From Chloroflexota bacterium (lineage in GTDB: Bacteria; Chloroflexota; FW602-bin22; JACPRP01): 64,000 nucleotides of DNA. The first letter of the stretch is position 1, and each line of letters opens with the position of its first letter. The DNA is taken from positions 1 to 64,000 of the forward strand of contig JACQUC010000185.1 in assembly GCA_016210495.1 (NCBI GenBank). Direction: 5' to 3'. The notes below the pieces were generated by a model. That model worked only from the letters and a program-made list of their open reading frames with translations. It had not been told where the DNA came from and ran no database searches. The position numbers were made by a program, and so were the translations under genes. Positions 52,939 through 61,510 of this stretch are shown here, one piece after another.

Positions 52939-53595
52939 ATGTACATTATTGTGGTCGGTGCGGGGAAGGTAGGATACTACCTAGCGAAGGAGCTGATAAA
53001 TCAGGGCCACGAGATATTGGTAATCGAGAAGGAAAAGCGAAAGAGCGAGACCCTCGCCGACGAGCTGGGCAGCGTGGTGCTGAGGGGTGACGGCTGTGAA
53101 GCATCGACCATGGCGGAGGCCGGCACGAACAGGGCCGACGTGATCGTCGCGGTAACGGGTGACGACGAGGACAACCTGGTGATCTGCCAGATGGCCAAGC
53201 GCAGGTTCAACGTGCCGCGCACGATTGCCCGCATAAACAATCCCAAGAACGAGCGAATATTCAAGCTGCTTGGCATCGACGCGACGGTGAGCAGCACGGA
53301 GGTTATCCTGTCTCATATTGAAGAGGAAATACCGGAGTACGCGCTGGTGCACCTGCTTAAGCTGCGAGACGCCGGCGTCGAGATTGTCGAAGCCAAGGTG
53401 GCCGCAAGCTCGCCCGCTATAGGTAAGGAACTCAAGGACGTCCACCTGCCCAAGGATTCGGTCATCTCTCTGGTGATTAGAAATGGGAATGTGATCATTC
53501 CGACAGGGCAGACCAGGCTTTTGGCCGGAGACGACGTGGTGGCTCTCACCAAGATCGCGAGCGAGGAAGCGCTGCGACGGTTGATAATGGACTAG
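52939..53595 (+). CDS. TrkA-type potassium uptake regulator (N and C domains)
   Basis: A 218-residue protein: TrkA-N (MYIIVVGAGKVGYYLAKELI, residues 1-120; GDGCEASTMAEAG) and a C-terminal RCK_C part (EIVEAKVAASSPAIGKELKD). The start is the ATG at 52939 with GGAGG 6 nt upstream; a TTG four codons earlier is less likely. It starts 15 nt after the TrkA-N gene, so the two are probably made together and could form a hetero-octameric gating ring. The membrane partner is not seen. Confidence 0.9.
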   Translation: MYIIVVGAGKVGYYLAKELINQGHEILVIEKEKRKSETLADELGSVVLRGDGCEASTMAEAGTNRADVIVAVTGDDEDNLVICQMAKRRFNVPRTIARINNPKNERIFKLLGIDATVSSTEVILSHIEEEIPEYALVHLLKLRDAGVEIVEAKVAASSPAIGKELKDVHLPKDSVISLVIRNGNVIIPTGQTRLLAGDDVVALTKIASEEALRRLIMD

Positions 53596-53626
53596 GTAGG
53601 GGCGGGTTTCAAACCTCGCCCCCTAC
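53596..53626. terminator. Hairpin between convergent genes, possible bidirectional terminator
   Basis: GTAGGGGCGGGTTT faces AACCTCGCCCCCTAC with a small bulge. It is a member of the GTAGGGGCG repeat family. There is no T-run, so intrinsic termination is possible but weak. Its right end contains the stop codon of the HNH gene. Confidence 0.45.
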
Positions 53627-54174
53627 ACCGCGGCCAACTCCCACTCCGGGATGAACTTCTGCCACTCAGCGTAGTTCTGCAGATGCTGATGAAGAATGTA
53701 GTAGCTTGACGTCTTGGGCTCGTAGGGTAGGCGGATCAAGCACATTCGCGCCTCCTCCAAAGTCTTGCCCCCTTTTCGATGGTTGCAGACCTTGCAAGCG
53801 CTAACCAGGTTATCCCAGCAGTGGCGTCCCCCCCGGTGCCTAGGTATGACGTGATCGATGGTAAGGTCCTTGCCCTTCGTTCCGCAGTACTGGCAGGTGA
53901 AGCGGTCGCGCGCGAAGATCTCCTTGCGGCTTAGTCTCACCTTTGGTCGCGGACGCTTGATCAAGTACACCATTCGAATCACCGAGGGACGCGGGAAGTA
54001 GGTCGTCGGAGTGCGCAGGATTCCCAAACCGTGTTCGAGCACCTCGGCTTTGCCGCGGTTGAGCAGCACGATAGCTCGTCGCGTGTCGCAGATATTGAGA
54101 GGCTCGTAGTTTTGATTTAGCACGAGGACCGACGAGTCCACGCCGCTTCTCCTGTGTCGTAGCAGTTTCACCAT
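53623..54174 (-). CDS. HNH endonuclease
   Basis: A 183-residue protein. The N-terminal section VLVLNQNYEPLNICDTRRAI and the HNH core (FTCQYCGTKGKDLTIDHVIP, RHRGGRHCWDNLVSACKVCN) with two CxxC zinc knuckles are typical of the large stand-alone HNH family found in many bacteria, whose cell role is unclear. The ATG is at 54174. It is convergent with the TrkA gene and shares its end with a palindromic repeat. Confidence 0.88.
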   Translation of the reverse strand: MVKLLRHRRSGVDSSVLVLNQNYEPLNICDTRRAIVLLNRGKAEVLEHGLGILRTPTTYFPRPSVIRMVYLIKRPRPKVRLSRKEIFARDRFTCQYCGTKGKDLTIDHVIPRHRGGRHCWDNLVSACKVCNHRKGGKTLEEARMCLIRLPYEPKTSSYYILHQHLQNYAEWQKFIPEWELAAV

Positions 54175-54567
54175 ATTCTAACAGAATAGGCGAGCCCTTT
54201 CAACTTGACAGTAGAGCGTGGAGGCGCCCGGTAGGAGGACGGGGGACCGACCCGTACGCCCGTAGCCGAAGGCTTTAGCCTGCGCGTCCGCCTGAGGCGG
54301 ACTGTACCAGGCCGGCGCGCAGATGGCCTCGCCACAGTCCGCCTCAGGCGGACCCGCTACAGATCGTACACCTCGGCACTCGAACAGGCGCGCGCACCCT
54401 GAAGGGTACGGCTACAAGTGGATGCGCTCGGAGTGTGCCAGTCCAGCAGGTCCGAGGCCAAATTGCTTGACATAGCCCGCCTACAAGCCTAGAATGACAC
54501 TGCCTAGAAGCGAAGGTTCCCAGCGACTACGAGCACGCCGTCCTGACGAGATAGAAGGAGGATGGAC
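54175..54567. other. 393-bp gap with two copies of a palindrome
   Basis: GTCCGCCTGAGGCGGACTGT at 54286-54305 and ACAGTCCGCCTCAGGCGGAC at 54334-54353 are each self-complementary and mirror each other, so a larger cruciform or hairpin is possible. A CCGAAGGCTTTAGCC palindrome precedes them. No gene is seen. Confidence 0.55.
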
Positions 54568-55056
54568 ATGAACTGGCTGGACATCGCCATTGCGTTCGTG
54601 CTAATTATGGGGGCCTTGAACGGCGCGACACAGGGGCTGGTTCGTCAGATGATCACGCTGGCCGGTATCGTCGTCGGGTTGATAGTTTCGGTCCAGTCTT
54701 ATCAGGATGTCTGGCCATATCTTGGCTTTATCCCCGACAAGAACTGGGCCATGGTTGCCACCTTCGTAATTATGATGCTCGTGTTCGTCGGCATAGCCGG
54801 GGCCGTGGGCCAGGCGATGCACAGGGCCATAAACACGCTGCTCTTCGGTAGCTTCGACACGCTGTTGGGCGGCGCCTTCGGGCTGCTGCAATCTGCCCTG
54901 CTACTCCAGGTTGCGTTGATTCTCCTGGTCAAGTACCAGTTGTTCGGACTGGTGGCTACGATTAAGGGCTCGACCCTTGCCGCAACGCTTTTGAGCAACG
55001 TGCCGATGCTACTCAGTATTCTGCCCCAGGAGGCCGCGCGCAGATTCTGGCCGTAG
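54568..55056 (+). CDS. cvpA: CvpA-family membrane protein
   Basis: A 162-residue protein with four hydrophobic segments, beginning MNWLDIAIAFVLIMGALNGA, then GLVRQMITLAGIVVGLIVSV and MLVFVGIAGAVGQAMHRAI. The CvpA family acts in envelope processes and is linked to colicin V export in E. coli. The ATG at 54568 is preferred, 6 nt after AAGGAGG; an ATG two codons earlier is also in frame. The TAG stop (55054-55056) is part of the repeat starting at 55053. Confidence 0.8.
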   Translation: MNWLDIAIAFVLIMGALNGATQGLVRQMITLAGIVVGLIVSVQSYQDVWPYLGFIPDKNWAMVATFVIMMLVFVGIAGAVGQAMHRAINTLLFGSFDTLLGGAFGLLQSALLLQVALILLVKYQLFGLVATIKGSTLAATLLSNVPMLLSILPQEAARRFWP

Positions 55057-55367
55057 GGGCGGACGGCCGTCCGCCCCATAGGCATTAAGCTAAGGCGAAT
55101 GCTGATTTCAGAGCCATCGCCCGGGGACGTCGTTAATGTAGGGGCGAACGGCGTTCGCCCGCATTGTTGGTACGAAGATACAAGAAATCGCCGGGGACAT
55201 TGACGAGGGGGCATCGTGCCAACGTTTTGCGCGCTAGATGGGCATCTGAGTGGACTCTGGAGATCGTACGGGCGAACGCCGTTCGCCCCTACATTAAGAC
55301 CGTACATCTGCCGGCCTAACGACTGCTTAGCTTAATGCGCATGGGGCGGACGGCCGTCCGCCCCTAC
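55053..55367. repeat. Palindrome-ended element Y, about 315 bp, holding a nested element
   Basis: The ends are inverted copies of about 40 bp: GTAGGGGCGGACGGCCGTCC plus GCCCCAT, a variable pair, then GCATTAAGCTAAG. A second, different palindromic element (55133-55297) lies inside, as if it had inserted into the first. Both neighbouring genes end in a TAG supplied by the Y ends. Confidence 0.7.
55133..55297. repeat. Palindrome-ended element X2, nested in element Y
   Basis: It begins TTAATGTAGGGGCGAACGGC and ends in the inverted counterpart. The internal word TCGTGCCAACGTTTTGCGCG (55214-55233) matches, in reverse orientation, the word in X1 at 725-887. Confidence 0.7.
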
Positions 55368-55525
55368 TTTAGGACCGCCTTGCCCATCTGCATCGACAGC
55401 ACCGTCACGAGCCAGCCCAGCAGCAAAGTGGGGAAGCTCTGATCGACGTTGGCCACGAACGTGAAATACCCTCCCACGGCAAGAATCAGCATGCCCAAGA
55501 GCCTGAGGTCCGCTAATGTCGCCAA
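55364..55525 (-). CDS. 53-residue two-helix membrane protein
   Basis: Read from a TTG at 55525 behind GAGGTG: LATLADLRLLGMLILAVGGY, then FTFVANVDQSFPTLLLGWLV and TVLSMQMGKAVLK, then TAG. Two membrane helices and a positive tail look protein-like; another frame in the same place gives unlikely sequence. The start is uncertain (an ATG follows at L-G-M). It is 32 nt after the dgkA stop, and the stop codon comes from repeat Y. Confidence 0.5.
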   Translation of the reverse strand: MATLADLRLLGMLILAVGGYFTFVANVDQSFPTLLLGWLVTVLSMQMGKAVLK

Positions 55526-55557
55526 CTTTCACCTCACCCCAAGTTGACTACAAATGC

Positions 55558-56010
55558 CTACCTGAACAAGGCGACCACGTGTGGTCCGATCACCAACAGG
55601 CCGATGGCGACCGACCCGACGGCCGTCCAAAGCACAGCACCGGCTGCCACGTCTTTGGCTATCTTCGCCAGCGGATGGATTTCGTTCGTGTTTAGATCGA
55701 CGACCGTTTCCACCACCGTGTTCAGAAGCTCCGCAAAAAAGACCACGGCAATAGCCAGTACGACAATGGCCAACTCCAGCGCACTCAACCCCAGGGCTAC
55801 GCTGCCCAACAGCGTCACTGCTCCGACTGCCAGGTGAACCCGGGCATTGCGCTGGGTATCTAAACTGTAGCGCAGCCCCTCCAGTGCGTGGGCAAAACTG
55901 TCCCCTAAGCTCCTGCTCCTCATGGGAGTCTCACAGACTGTCCTGTCTGCACCATGCGCGAGCGTCGCACATTCGCGGGGATCATCGCGCACCTCGGTGT
56001 CAACCGCCAT
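55558..56010 (-). CDS. dgkA: Diacylglycerol kinase/undecaprenol kinase (DgkA)
   Basis: A 150-residue protein from the ATG at 56010; a start at 55923 would give 121 residues, the usual length. The core reads RSLGDSFAHALEGLRYSLDT, then RNARVHLAVG with three membrane helices, and the catalytic stretch FFAELLNTVVETVVDLNTNE. It phosphorylates undecaprenol or diacylglycerol in the membrane. It starts 5 nt after the stop of ybeY, the usual ybeY-dgkA order. Confidence 0.9.
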   Translation of the reverse strand: MAVDTEVRDDPRECATLAHGADRTVCETPMRSRSLGDSFAHALEGLRYSLDTQRNARVHLAVGAVTLLGSVALGLSALELAIVVLAIAVVFFAELLNTVVETVVDLNTNEIHPLAKIAKDVAAGAVLWTAVGSVAIGLLVIGPHVVALFR

Positions 56011-56015
56011 CTTGC

Positions 56016-56510
56016 TTATCTGTGCACCCCCACCAGAGCAGCCTCTTCTTTGTCCCTCATCCGCCTGCGCTCTTGCTCGGTTTCGTGGTCGTATCCGAGC
56101 AAGTGGAAAACGCCATGCACGATCAAATAGGCAAGCTCGCGTCGCAATGAATGACCATATTCTCTGGCCTGCTCAACTGCACGAGGGAAAGAAACAACTA
56201 CATCGCCTAAGTATAACACCTCGTCGGGAGGGGACACAAATTGCGGCTTCCCCGGCCCTGTTCTATCGGTCAACGGAAAAGAGAGCACGTCGGTAGCCTC
56301 ATCTGTGCCCCGGTAAGTGGCGTTGAGATGGCGTATCGTGTCGTCGTCGGTGATGACCAGGCTCAATTCGACCCGGCGCGAAATCCCTTCGGTGGCCAGC
56401 GCGGTTTGGACGATGCCCCGCAACATCGCGACGTCGATTTGGTCGGCAAACTCCGCCTTTGCCTCGACGTCCAACTCGAGCTCGGGCCCCTGGCTCAGCC
56501 CACTACTCAT
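56016..56510 (-). CDS. ybeY: YbeY endoribonuclease
   Basis: A 164-residue metal-dependent RNase of 16S rRNA maturation and ribosome quality control. The zinc motif HGVFHLLGYDHE (HGxxHLxGYDH) is complete, as is the LNATYRGTDEATDVLSFPL segment. Its start overlaps the stop of the preceding pgpH gene by 8 nt. Order pgpH-ybeY-dgkA matches many genomes. Confidence 0.95.
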   Translation of the reverse strand: MSSGLSQGPELELDVEAKAEFADQIDVAMLRGIVQTALATEGISRRVELSLVITDDDTIRHLNATYRGTDEATDVLSFPLTDRTGPGKPQFVSPPDEVLYLGDVVVSFPRAVEQAREYGHSLRRELAYLIVHGVFHLLGYDHETEQERRRMRDKEEAALVGVHR

Positions 56511-58695
56511 CGATCCACCCTGTCCTACCCACGGCTAGGGCGCGAGGCCCGGCCAGCTTCGGCACGCTATCCGGGTACTCGATGCGCGGGTGGAAGATGC
56601 CCTGGAGCACTGTGGTGAAGGCTTCGCGAACCTGCGACAGGTCTCTCATCGTGAGATCGCACTCATCCAACTGCCCGTCGGTGATGCGATCGCCGATGAT
56701 CTTCTGCACGAGTTGGGCAATGCGTTCCGGCGACTGGTCGCGGCTGGCACGCACGACGGCCTCCACGCCATCGGCCAGCATCATTATTCCCGCCTCCCTG
56801 GTTTGGGGTCGGGGGCCAGAGTAGCGAAACGCCTGCTGATCGATCGTTTCCGCCGGTCCGGCGTTGAGGCACGCCTGCTGGTAGAAGTAGGCGACGATAT
56901 GGGTGCCGTGGTGCTGCTGGATAATATCGCGCACCTTGCTGGGAAGGCCGTGCCGCCTCGCCAACTCCAGGCCATCGTCGACGTGCGAGCCAATTATCTG
57001 CGCACTAGTCTTGGGATCGAGCCGATCGTGCGCATTTGTTCCCTCCTGGTTCTCGATGAAAAAGTAAGGTCGCATTACCTTGCCAATGTCGTGATAGTAC
57101 GCGCTCACCCGGCACAGCAGGGCGTCCGCTCCTACCTCCTGCGCCGCCCGCTCGGCAAGGTTCGCCACCACTACGCTGTGGTGATACGTTCCCGGCGCAT
57201 CGGTCATGAGCCGGTGGAACAACTGATGCGTCGGCTGTGCCAGCTCCAGAAGCCCCAGGCTGGTCGTGATGCCAAAAATATGCCCGAGAAACGAGAAGGT
57301 GCCCATAGTGAGGGCGGCCGAAAGGGCTCCGTTGACCGCGCAGATAAACGCCAGCGTAAGCAGGCGAGGTGGATCGGGCTCACGATTGAACAGCTCGAAT
57401 GCGAAGATCACCGTGAAGTTGGCCAGCGCAACCGCCAGGCCCGTCAGAAAGAAAGCGTTCATTCGCTCCATACGGCGCGCCCCGAGTAGACCGACCAGCC
57501 CGCTCACCGCGAAGAGTGTAGTCAGTTCCAGCGAGAAGTTGGCGATAAAACCGACGAGAAGGCTCAGCAAGACCGTCACCACTACGGCTAACTGCGGACC
57601 GAGGAGCGTCGAAATCAACATCGATGCCGCCGCCACGGGGAACAGGTACGCGTACATCTCGCGACCGGGAATGGTCAGCTTGGCGGCCAGAACGGCTACG
57701 GCAAGGACGAAGCCCAATAGCGCAAGCCGGCGGCCATTAGACCGGAGTTGGGGCGAAAAGAAATAGACGTAGTAGCCCAGACAAATGATTAGTACGCCCA
57801 CCAACAGGACGGTGCCGGTGATATCGTGCAGTTGCAGATTCGGGTTACGCAGCCCGGCCGCCTCCAGTTTCTCGACGTCCACGGCTTTGACGATGTCGCC
57901 GTCCCGCAGAATGGTCTCGCCTTTTTCTACGCTGAGCCTGACGGGAGGCACCTTTTCCCGCGCCTCCCTCCTTAGCTTGGTAGTGGTCTCCGCATCCAGG
58001 GCCATATTGGGCTTAAGATGGCTCTGCACAAGGGCTACGACAACCAGTTTTGGCGCTGTGGCCAGTTGGGAGTCGACACGACTCGCCAGGTTGGCCTTGA
58101 CGTCGGCCAACTGCTTGTCAGAGATGCGCTCTCGCATAGTCAGATCGAGCAGCAGGACGGCCTCCGCTGACACGGCCCGCCAGGTTGGCTCGTCGAGAGT
58201 CAGGATATCCTCGACGGTCTGCTGAGGAAGGGTGGGGCTGAAGAGCTTGGAAACGGAATCGCGCCTTTGCTGCAGCGTTGCCGCCTCGCGCCTGATCTCC
58301 GATATGCGCCGGACGACCTCGGAAATGCTCGCCTTTTGCTGGTTGAAGACCGTGGCGTCCTGGACGAAGACATCTTCCACCGCCGCCTCGGCGCGCTCTC
58401 TTTCCTCCTTCGTCTTGATCTGGCTAACGTAAGTAACCTTTTGGGGAGATTTGATATCGCGAGGCGAGACATCGCCTTCGTTGAGCTGGTAGCGACTGGG
58501 GAGGAACTGAAATGTAAGCATCGCGCCGAGAGCCACCCACATGCACAGGCCGAAGAGGATCATGCGGATAACCGCGCGCATTCCCTTGTGTTCGTCCTGC
58601 CCGCCAATATTTTGAGCTTTGGGCACGGTCTCGTCGATCAATTGCTCCTCCGGCGTCCCGCGGCCAGAAAAAACAGGCGCATGGTCCGCCCCCAC
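56503..58695 (-). CDS. pgpH: 7TM-HD phosphodiesterase, PgpH family
   Basis: A 730-residue protein. One N-terminal helix (IRMILFGLCMWVALGAMLTF) precedes an extracellular 7TMR-HDED-type domain (about 70-290). Seven membrane helices (about 290-480) come next, then a cytoplasmic HD domain with HHSVVVANLAERAA and YYHDIGKVMRP, HD metal ligands intact. PgpH proteins hydrolyse cyclic di-AMP. The GTG at 58695 is used, but a TTG at about 58640 behind GGAGGAG is a serious alternative, since the first 18 residues carry no family pattern. Confidence 0.92.
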   Translation of the reverse strand: MGADHAPVFSGRGTPEEQLIDETVPKAQNIGGQDEHKGMRAVIRMILFGLCMWVALGAMLTFQFLPSRYQLNEGDVSPRDIKSPQKVTYVSQIKTKEERERAEAAVEDVFVQDATVFNQQKASISEVVRRISEIRREAATLQQRRDSVSKLFSPTLPQQTVEDILTLDEPTWRAVSAEAVLLLDLTMRERISDKQLADVKANLASRVDSQLATAPKLVVVALVQSHLKPNMALDAETTTKLRREAREKVPPVRLSVEKGETILRDGDIVKAVDVEKLEAAGLRNPNLQLHDITGTVLLVGVLIICLGYYVYFFSPQLRSNGRRLALLGFVLAVAVLAAKLTIPGREMYAYLFPVAAASMLISTLLGPQLAVVVTVLLSLLVGFIANFSLELTTLFAVSGLVGLLGARRMERMNAFFLTGLAVALANFTVIFAFELFNREPDPPRLLTLAFICAVNGALSAALTMGTFSFLGHIFGITTSLGLLELAQPTHQLFHRLMTDAPGTYHHSVVVANLAERAAQEVGADALLCRVSAYYHDIGKVMRPYFFIENQEGTNAHDRLDPKTSAQIIGSHVDDGLELARRHGLPSKVRDIIQQHHGTHIVAYFYQQACLNAGPAETIDQQAFRYSGPRPQTREAGIMMLADGVEAVVRASRDQSPERIAQLVQKIIGDRITDGQLDECDLTMRDLSQVREAFTTVLQGIFHPRIEYPDSVPKLAGPRALAVGRTGWIDE

Positions 58696-58719
58696 GCACC
58701 CTGCGCCCCTGCACTGGCC

Positions 58720-59169
58720 CTATTTGCCGCCCAGAAGCCCCTGGACGATCTGATTCACGAGTCGCCCGTCGGCTCGACCTCTGACTTCGGCCATCACTTT
58801 GGGCATGACCTTGCCCAGATCGGTCGGGCCCCTTGCGTCCACCTCGGCGATAATGCGCCGCGCGACCGCCTCGATCTCCGCGGGAGACAACTGCTGCGGC
58901 AGGTAGCCGAGCAATACCTCGAGCTCGGCTTGCTCCTTGGCCACGAGATCGGGCCGCTTGCCCCGTGTGAACTCGGCGATGGCCTCGCGCCGCATCTTCG
59001 CCTGACTCTCGATCACACGTGTGATCTCCTCGTCGGCAAGAACGTGCCCGCGCTCTACTTCCACGTTCTTCTTGGCTGCCAAGATCAGGCGAACGACCGA
59101 GCGCCGTGTTTCGTCGCGGTCTCTCATTGCCTGCTTAAGATCTTCCGCCAACTTGTGCTCAAGGCTCAT
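58720..59169 (-). CDS. yqeY: GatB/YqeY-domain protein
   Basis: A 149-residue protein starting MSLEHKLAEDLKQAMRDRDE at the ATG at 59169; the open frame upstream is out of character. It has the usual KEQAELEVLLGYLPQQLSPAEIE and a C-terminal GRADGRLVNQIVQGLLG. YqeY resembles the tail of GatB; its task is not settled, though a tRNA link is suspected. It lies 24 nt ahead of the pgpH gene. Confidence 0.92.
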   Translation of the reverse strand: MSLEHKLAEDLKQAMRDRDETRRSVVRLILAAKKNVEVERGHVLADEEITRVIESQAKMRREAIAEFTRGKRPDLVAKEQAELEVLLGYLPQQLSPAEIEAVARRIIAEVDARGPTDLGKVMPKVMAEVRGRADGRLVNQIVQGLLGGK

Positions 59170-59219
59170 TGCTGCACCTTTTGTTAACAACCCAATTATA
59201 TCGCTGGGGAAATGGGGTG

Positions 59220-60374
59220 TCAAGAAAGTGATCCCGTCTTGGCGCCCGCCTCGGCCACGGCCCGGTACACGTCCAGCGTCCGGCGCGCGGCTTCGCGCCA
59301 AGAAAATCTAGAGGCCTGGCGAAGGCCGCGAGCGCGCAGTTCGGCGCGGAGGACAGGGTCGTCGAGCACTCGGCGGATGGCGGAGGTCAGGGCGACGATA
59401 TCATCGGGTGGCAACAGGAGGGCCGCGTCGCCGCAAACTTCGGGCAGGCTGGATGCATTCGAGCACACGACGGGGCAGCCGGAGGCCATAGCCTCGAGGG
59501 GTGGGAGGCCGAAGCCCTCGTATTGAGAAGGGAAGACGAATACGTCCGCCGCGGCGTAGATGGCGGGCAGGTCCTCGTCGGGAATGAAGCCGGGGAAGAG
59601 CACCTGGCCATCGAGGCCCAGGTCTCGCATACGCTGGAGAATGGGCTGCCAGCGCCAACCTTTCCGTCCCACCACCACCAGCTTCTCGGATCGCCCTTCC
59701 GAGCGCAGCACCCGGTAGGCTTCCAGCAAGGCGACTAGGTTCTTGCGCGGCTCGATGGTGCCCACGAACAGGATGAACCGCTCGGGCAAGTTGTGTCGCC
59801 GGCGGACGGCTGCCAGCGATTGGGCATCGCCCATCGGTTGGAAACAGGCATCGACCCCCTCAGGAATGACGTGAACCCTGGATTCGTCCAGGCCGTAGTA
59901 GCGGATGGCGTCGGCTTTCGTGTGCTCGGAGATGGCGATGATGGCGTCCGCACGCCGCAGGAACCTGCGCACCATCAGGCTCAGAAACAAGCGGTTCAAA
60001 GGCAGGTGCGTCTCCGGGCAGCGCAAGAACGCGAGGTCGTGGAGGGTGAAGACCGAGCGCACGCGGCGCAGCGGCGGCAGGAGGTGGTCGGTGGCGTGGA
60101 AGACATCGGTATCGCCCAGGAAGGCGTCCATCGACATTCGTGCGTAGGAGGCCAGCAATACCGTCATCCGCCAGCGCTTGTTGGACCAGGTGACAACCTT
60201 TCGCGGCAGAGCGTCCAGCGGCGGCGCCGGCGTTCGCCCGCGGGTATCGGCGTAGAGAATGCGAAGCTCGTCGCCCGTGCCCAGCGCGAGCAGCGCGCGC
60301 GCGAGCTCCTCGGCGTAGCGACCGATGCCGGCGTGGCGCTGGATGGTGGGGGTGAGGTCAATGAGAGCACGCAT
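59220..60374 (-). CDS. Glycosyltransferase family 4-like (GT-B)
   Basis: A 384-residue GT-B enzyme. The start at 60374 (MRALIDLTPTIQRHAGIGRY) overlaps the previous glycosyltransferase gene by 17 nt. It has GRKGWRWQPILQRMRDLGLD, the C-terminal FPSQYEGFGLPPLEAMASGC with the E-x7-E motif, and SLPEVCGDAALLLPPDD. It transfers a sugar from a nucleotide donor, probably to a surface glycan or glycolipid. It is the last in a row of five transferase genes. Confidence 0.88.
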   Translation of the reverse strand: MRALIDLTPTIQRHAGIGRYAEELARALLALGTGDELRILYADTRGRTPAPPLDALPRKVVTWSNKRWRMTVLLASYARMSMDAFLGDTDVFHATDHLLPPLRRVRSVFTLHDLAFLRCPETHLPLNRLFLSLMVRRFLRRADAIIAISEHTKADAIRYYGLDESRVHVIPEGVDACFQPMGDAQSLAAVRRRHNLPERFILFVGTIEPRKNLVALLEAYRVLRSEGRSEKLVVVGRKGWRWQPILQRMRDLGLDGQVLFPGFIPDEDLPAIYAAADVFVFPSQYEGFGLPPLEAMASGCPVVCSNASSLPEVCGDAALLLPPDDIVALTSAIRRVLDDPVLRAELRARGLRQASRFSWREAARRTLDVYRAVAEAGAKTGSLS

Positions 60375-61431
60375 CGCGGTACACCTTGAGAGTCTGTTGC
60401 GCGACGACATCCCAACTGAAGTGATCGCGAATATGTCGCGCGAGCGCCGAGTTACGTGGTGCGGCAAGGCCCTTGTCCAGCGCCGCACGAATGCTGCTTG
60501 GATCGGCCGGGTTACAGTACAGTGCCATTTCGCCAAAGTATTCGGTGGCGCAGCCGCGATCGGTGGTGACGATCGGACATCCCAGCAGGCCGGCCTCGAG
60601 ACTGGCCAGACCCGGCGTTTCGTACCAGCTCGGCAAGATGTGGACGCGCGCCGCCGCGTAGGCCGAGGCGATCTCGGCGTGCGGGATCGGGTCGACGACC
60701 AGCACGCCCTTCTCTCGGGCGAGGGCGTTTACGCGGGCCACGTATGCGGGCTCGAGCCCGTTGGGCGCGCCGATGAACACGGCCGGTGGATCGCCGGGCC
60801 GCAGGACGTGCAGGAGGGCCAGTTGGTTCTTGCGAATCTCGATGCGCCCGACGCACAGGATGAAGCCGCGCACGCCGAAACGACGCTCGATAGGCTCCGG
60901 CGAAGCTTCTTGGAACAACGCCGTGTCGACGCCGTTCACGACGACGTCGATGCGCGCGCTGCGCGGCAGCCCGAAGTCACGGTAAAGCAGATCCTGCTCG
61001 GCTCTGGAATTGGGCAGCAACGCGTCGGCCGCGTGCACGAGTGCGCGGAGCTCCCTCCATTCAGGCTGGAGATGCCAGATAGCACGGCGCATAAGACCGC
61101 CAACCCGCTGTCCCAGAAGACGATGCAGTGAACGTCCCTTGCCATATCGCAGTCGTGCGTTAAGCAGCTCGTCCTGATTCCAATAGATGGTGGAGAGGAC
61201 CGCCGGCTTGCGCTGCCGATGAGCGTTGTCGAGCAGGGCCCGAACGTGACTGATGCCCGTGCTGTTGAATACGTGCACGAGGTCGAATGCCCGAAGGTCA
61301 GGTGCAACGTCTGTCGAAAAGTCGACCGCGAGCCCAAGCTCGCGGAGATGCTCGGCGGTCTTGACGGCCTGCGTCGTGTCCCCACCATGCCTCGTCAACA
61401 GGTCGGATCGTCCCTGCATCAACACCCGCAT
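60358..61431 (-). CDS. Glycosyltransferase family 4-like
   Basis: A 357-residue GT-B protein: MRVLMQGRSDLLTRHGGDTT at the start, then ALLPNSRAEQDLL, CVGRIEIRKNQLALL, and the C-terminal LPSWYETPGLASLEAGLLGC with E-x7-E and TDRGCATEYFGEMALYCNPA. The ATG at 61431 lies in a region rich in TTCCGTG repeats further up (61468-61500). It is probably co-transcribed with the gene at 59220. Confidence 0.88.
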   Translation of the reverse strand: MRVLMQGRSDLLTRHGGDTTQAVKTAEHLRELGLAVDFSTDVAPDLRAFDLVHVFNSTGISHVRALLDNAHRQRKPAVLSTIYWNQDELLNARLRYGKGRSLHRLLGQRVGGLMRRAIWHLQPEWRELRALVHAADALLPNSRAEQDLLYRDFGLPRSARIDVVVNGVDTALFQEASPEPIERRFGVRGFILCVGRIEIRKNQLALLHVLRPGDPPAVFIGAPNGLEPAYVARVNALAREKGVLVVDPIPHAEIASAYAAARVHILPSWYETPGLASLEAGLLGCPIVTTDRGCATEYFGEMALYCNPADPSSIRAALDKGLAAPRNSALARHIRDHFSWDVVAQQTLKVYRDACSH

Positions 61432-61510
61432 AGTCGCGACCCCTTTGCCCAACCTGACCACCTTCCGCACCTTCCGTGATTTCCGTGTTTTCCGTGGTTC
61501 ATCGGCCCCG

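Noticed and set aside
54270..54360. CRISPR-like look of repeated GC palindromes here and elsewhere
   Set aside because: There are only two copies, in mirror orientation, without regular spacers; no cas genes are present.
55332..55532. A 66-codon minus-strand frame from GTG
   Set aside because: The overlapping frame gives a clean two-helix membrane protein, while this one yields His/Gly/Arg-rich sequence.
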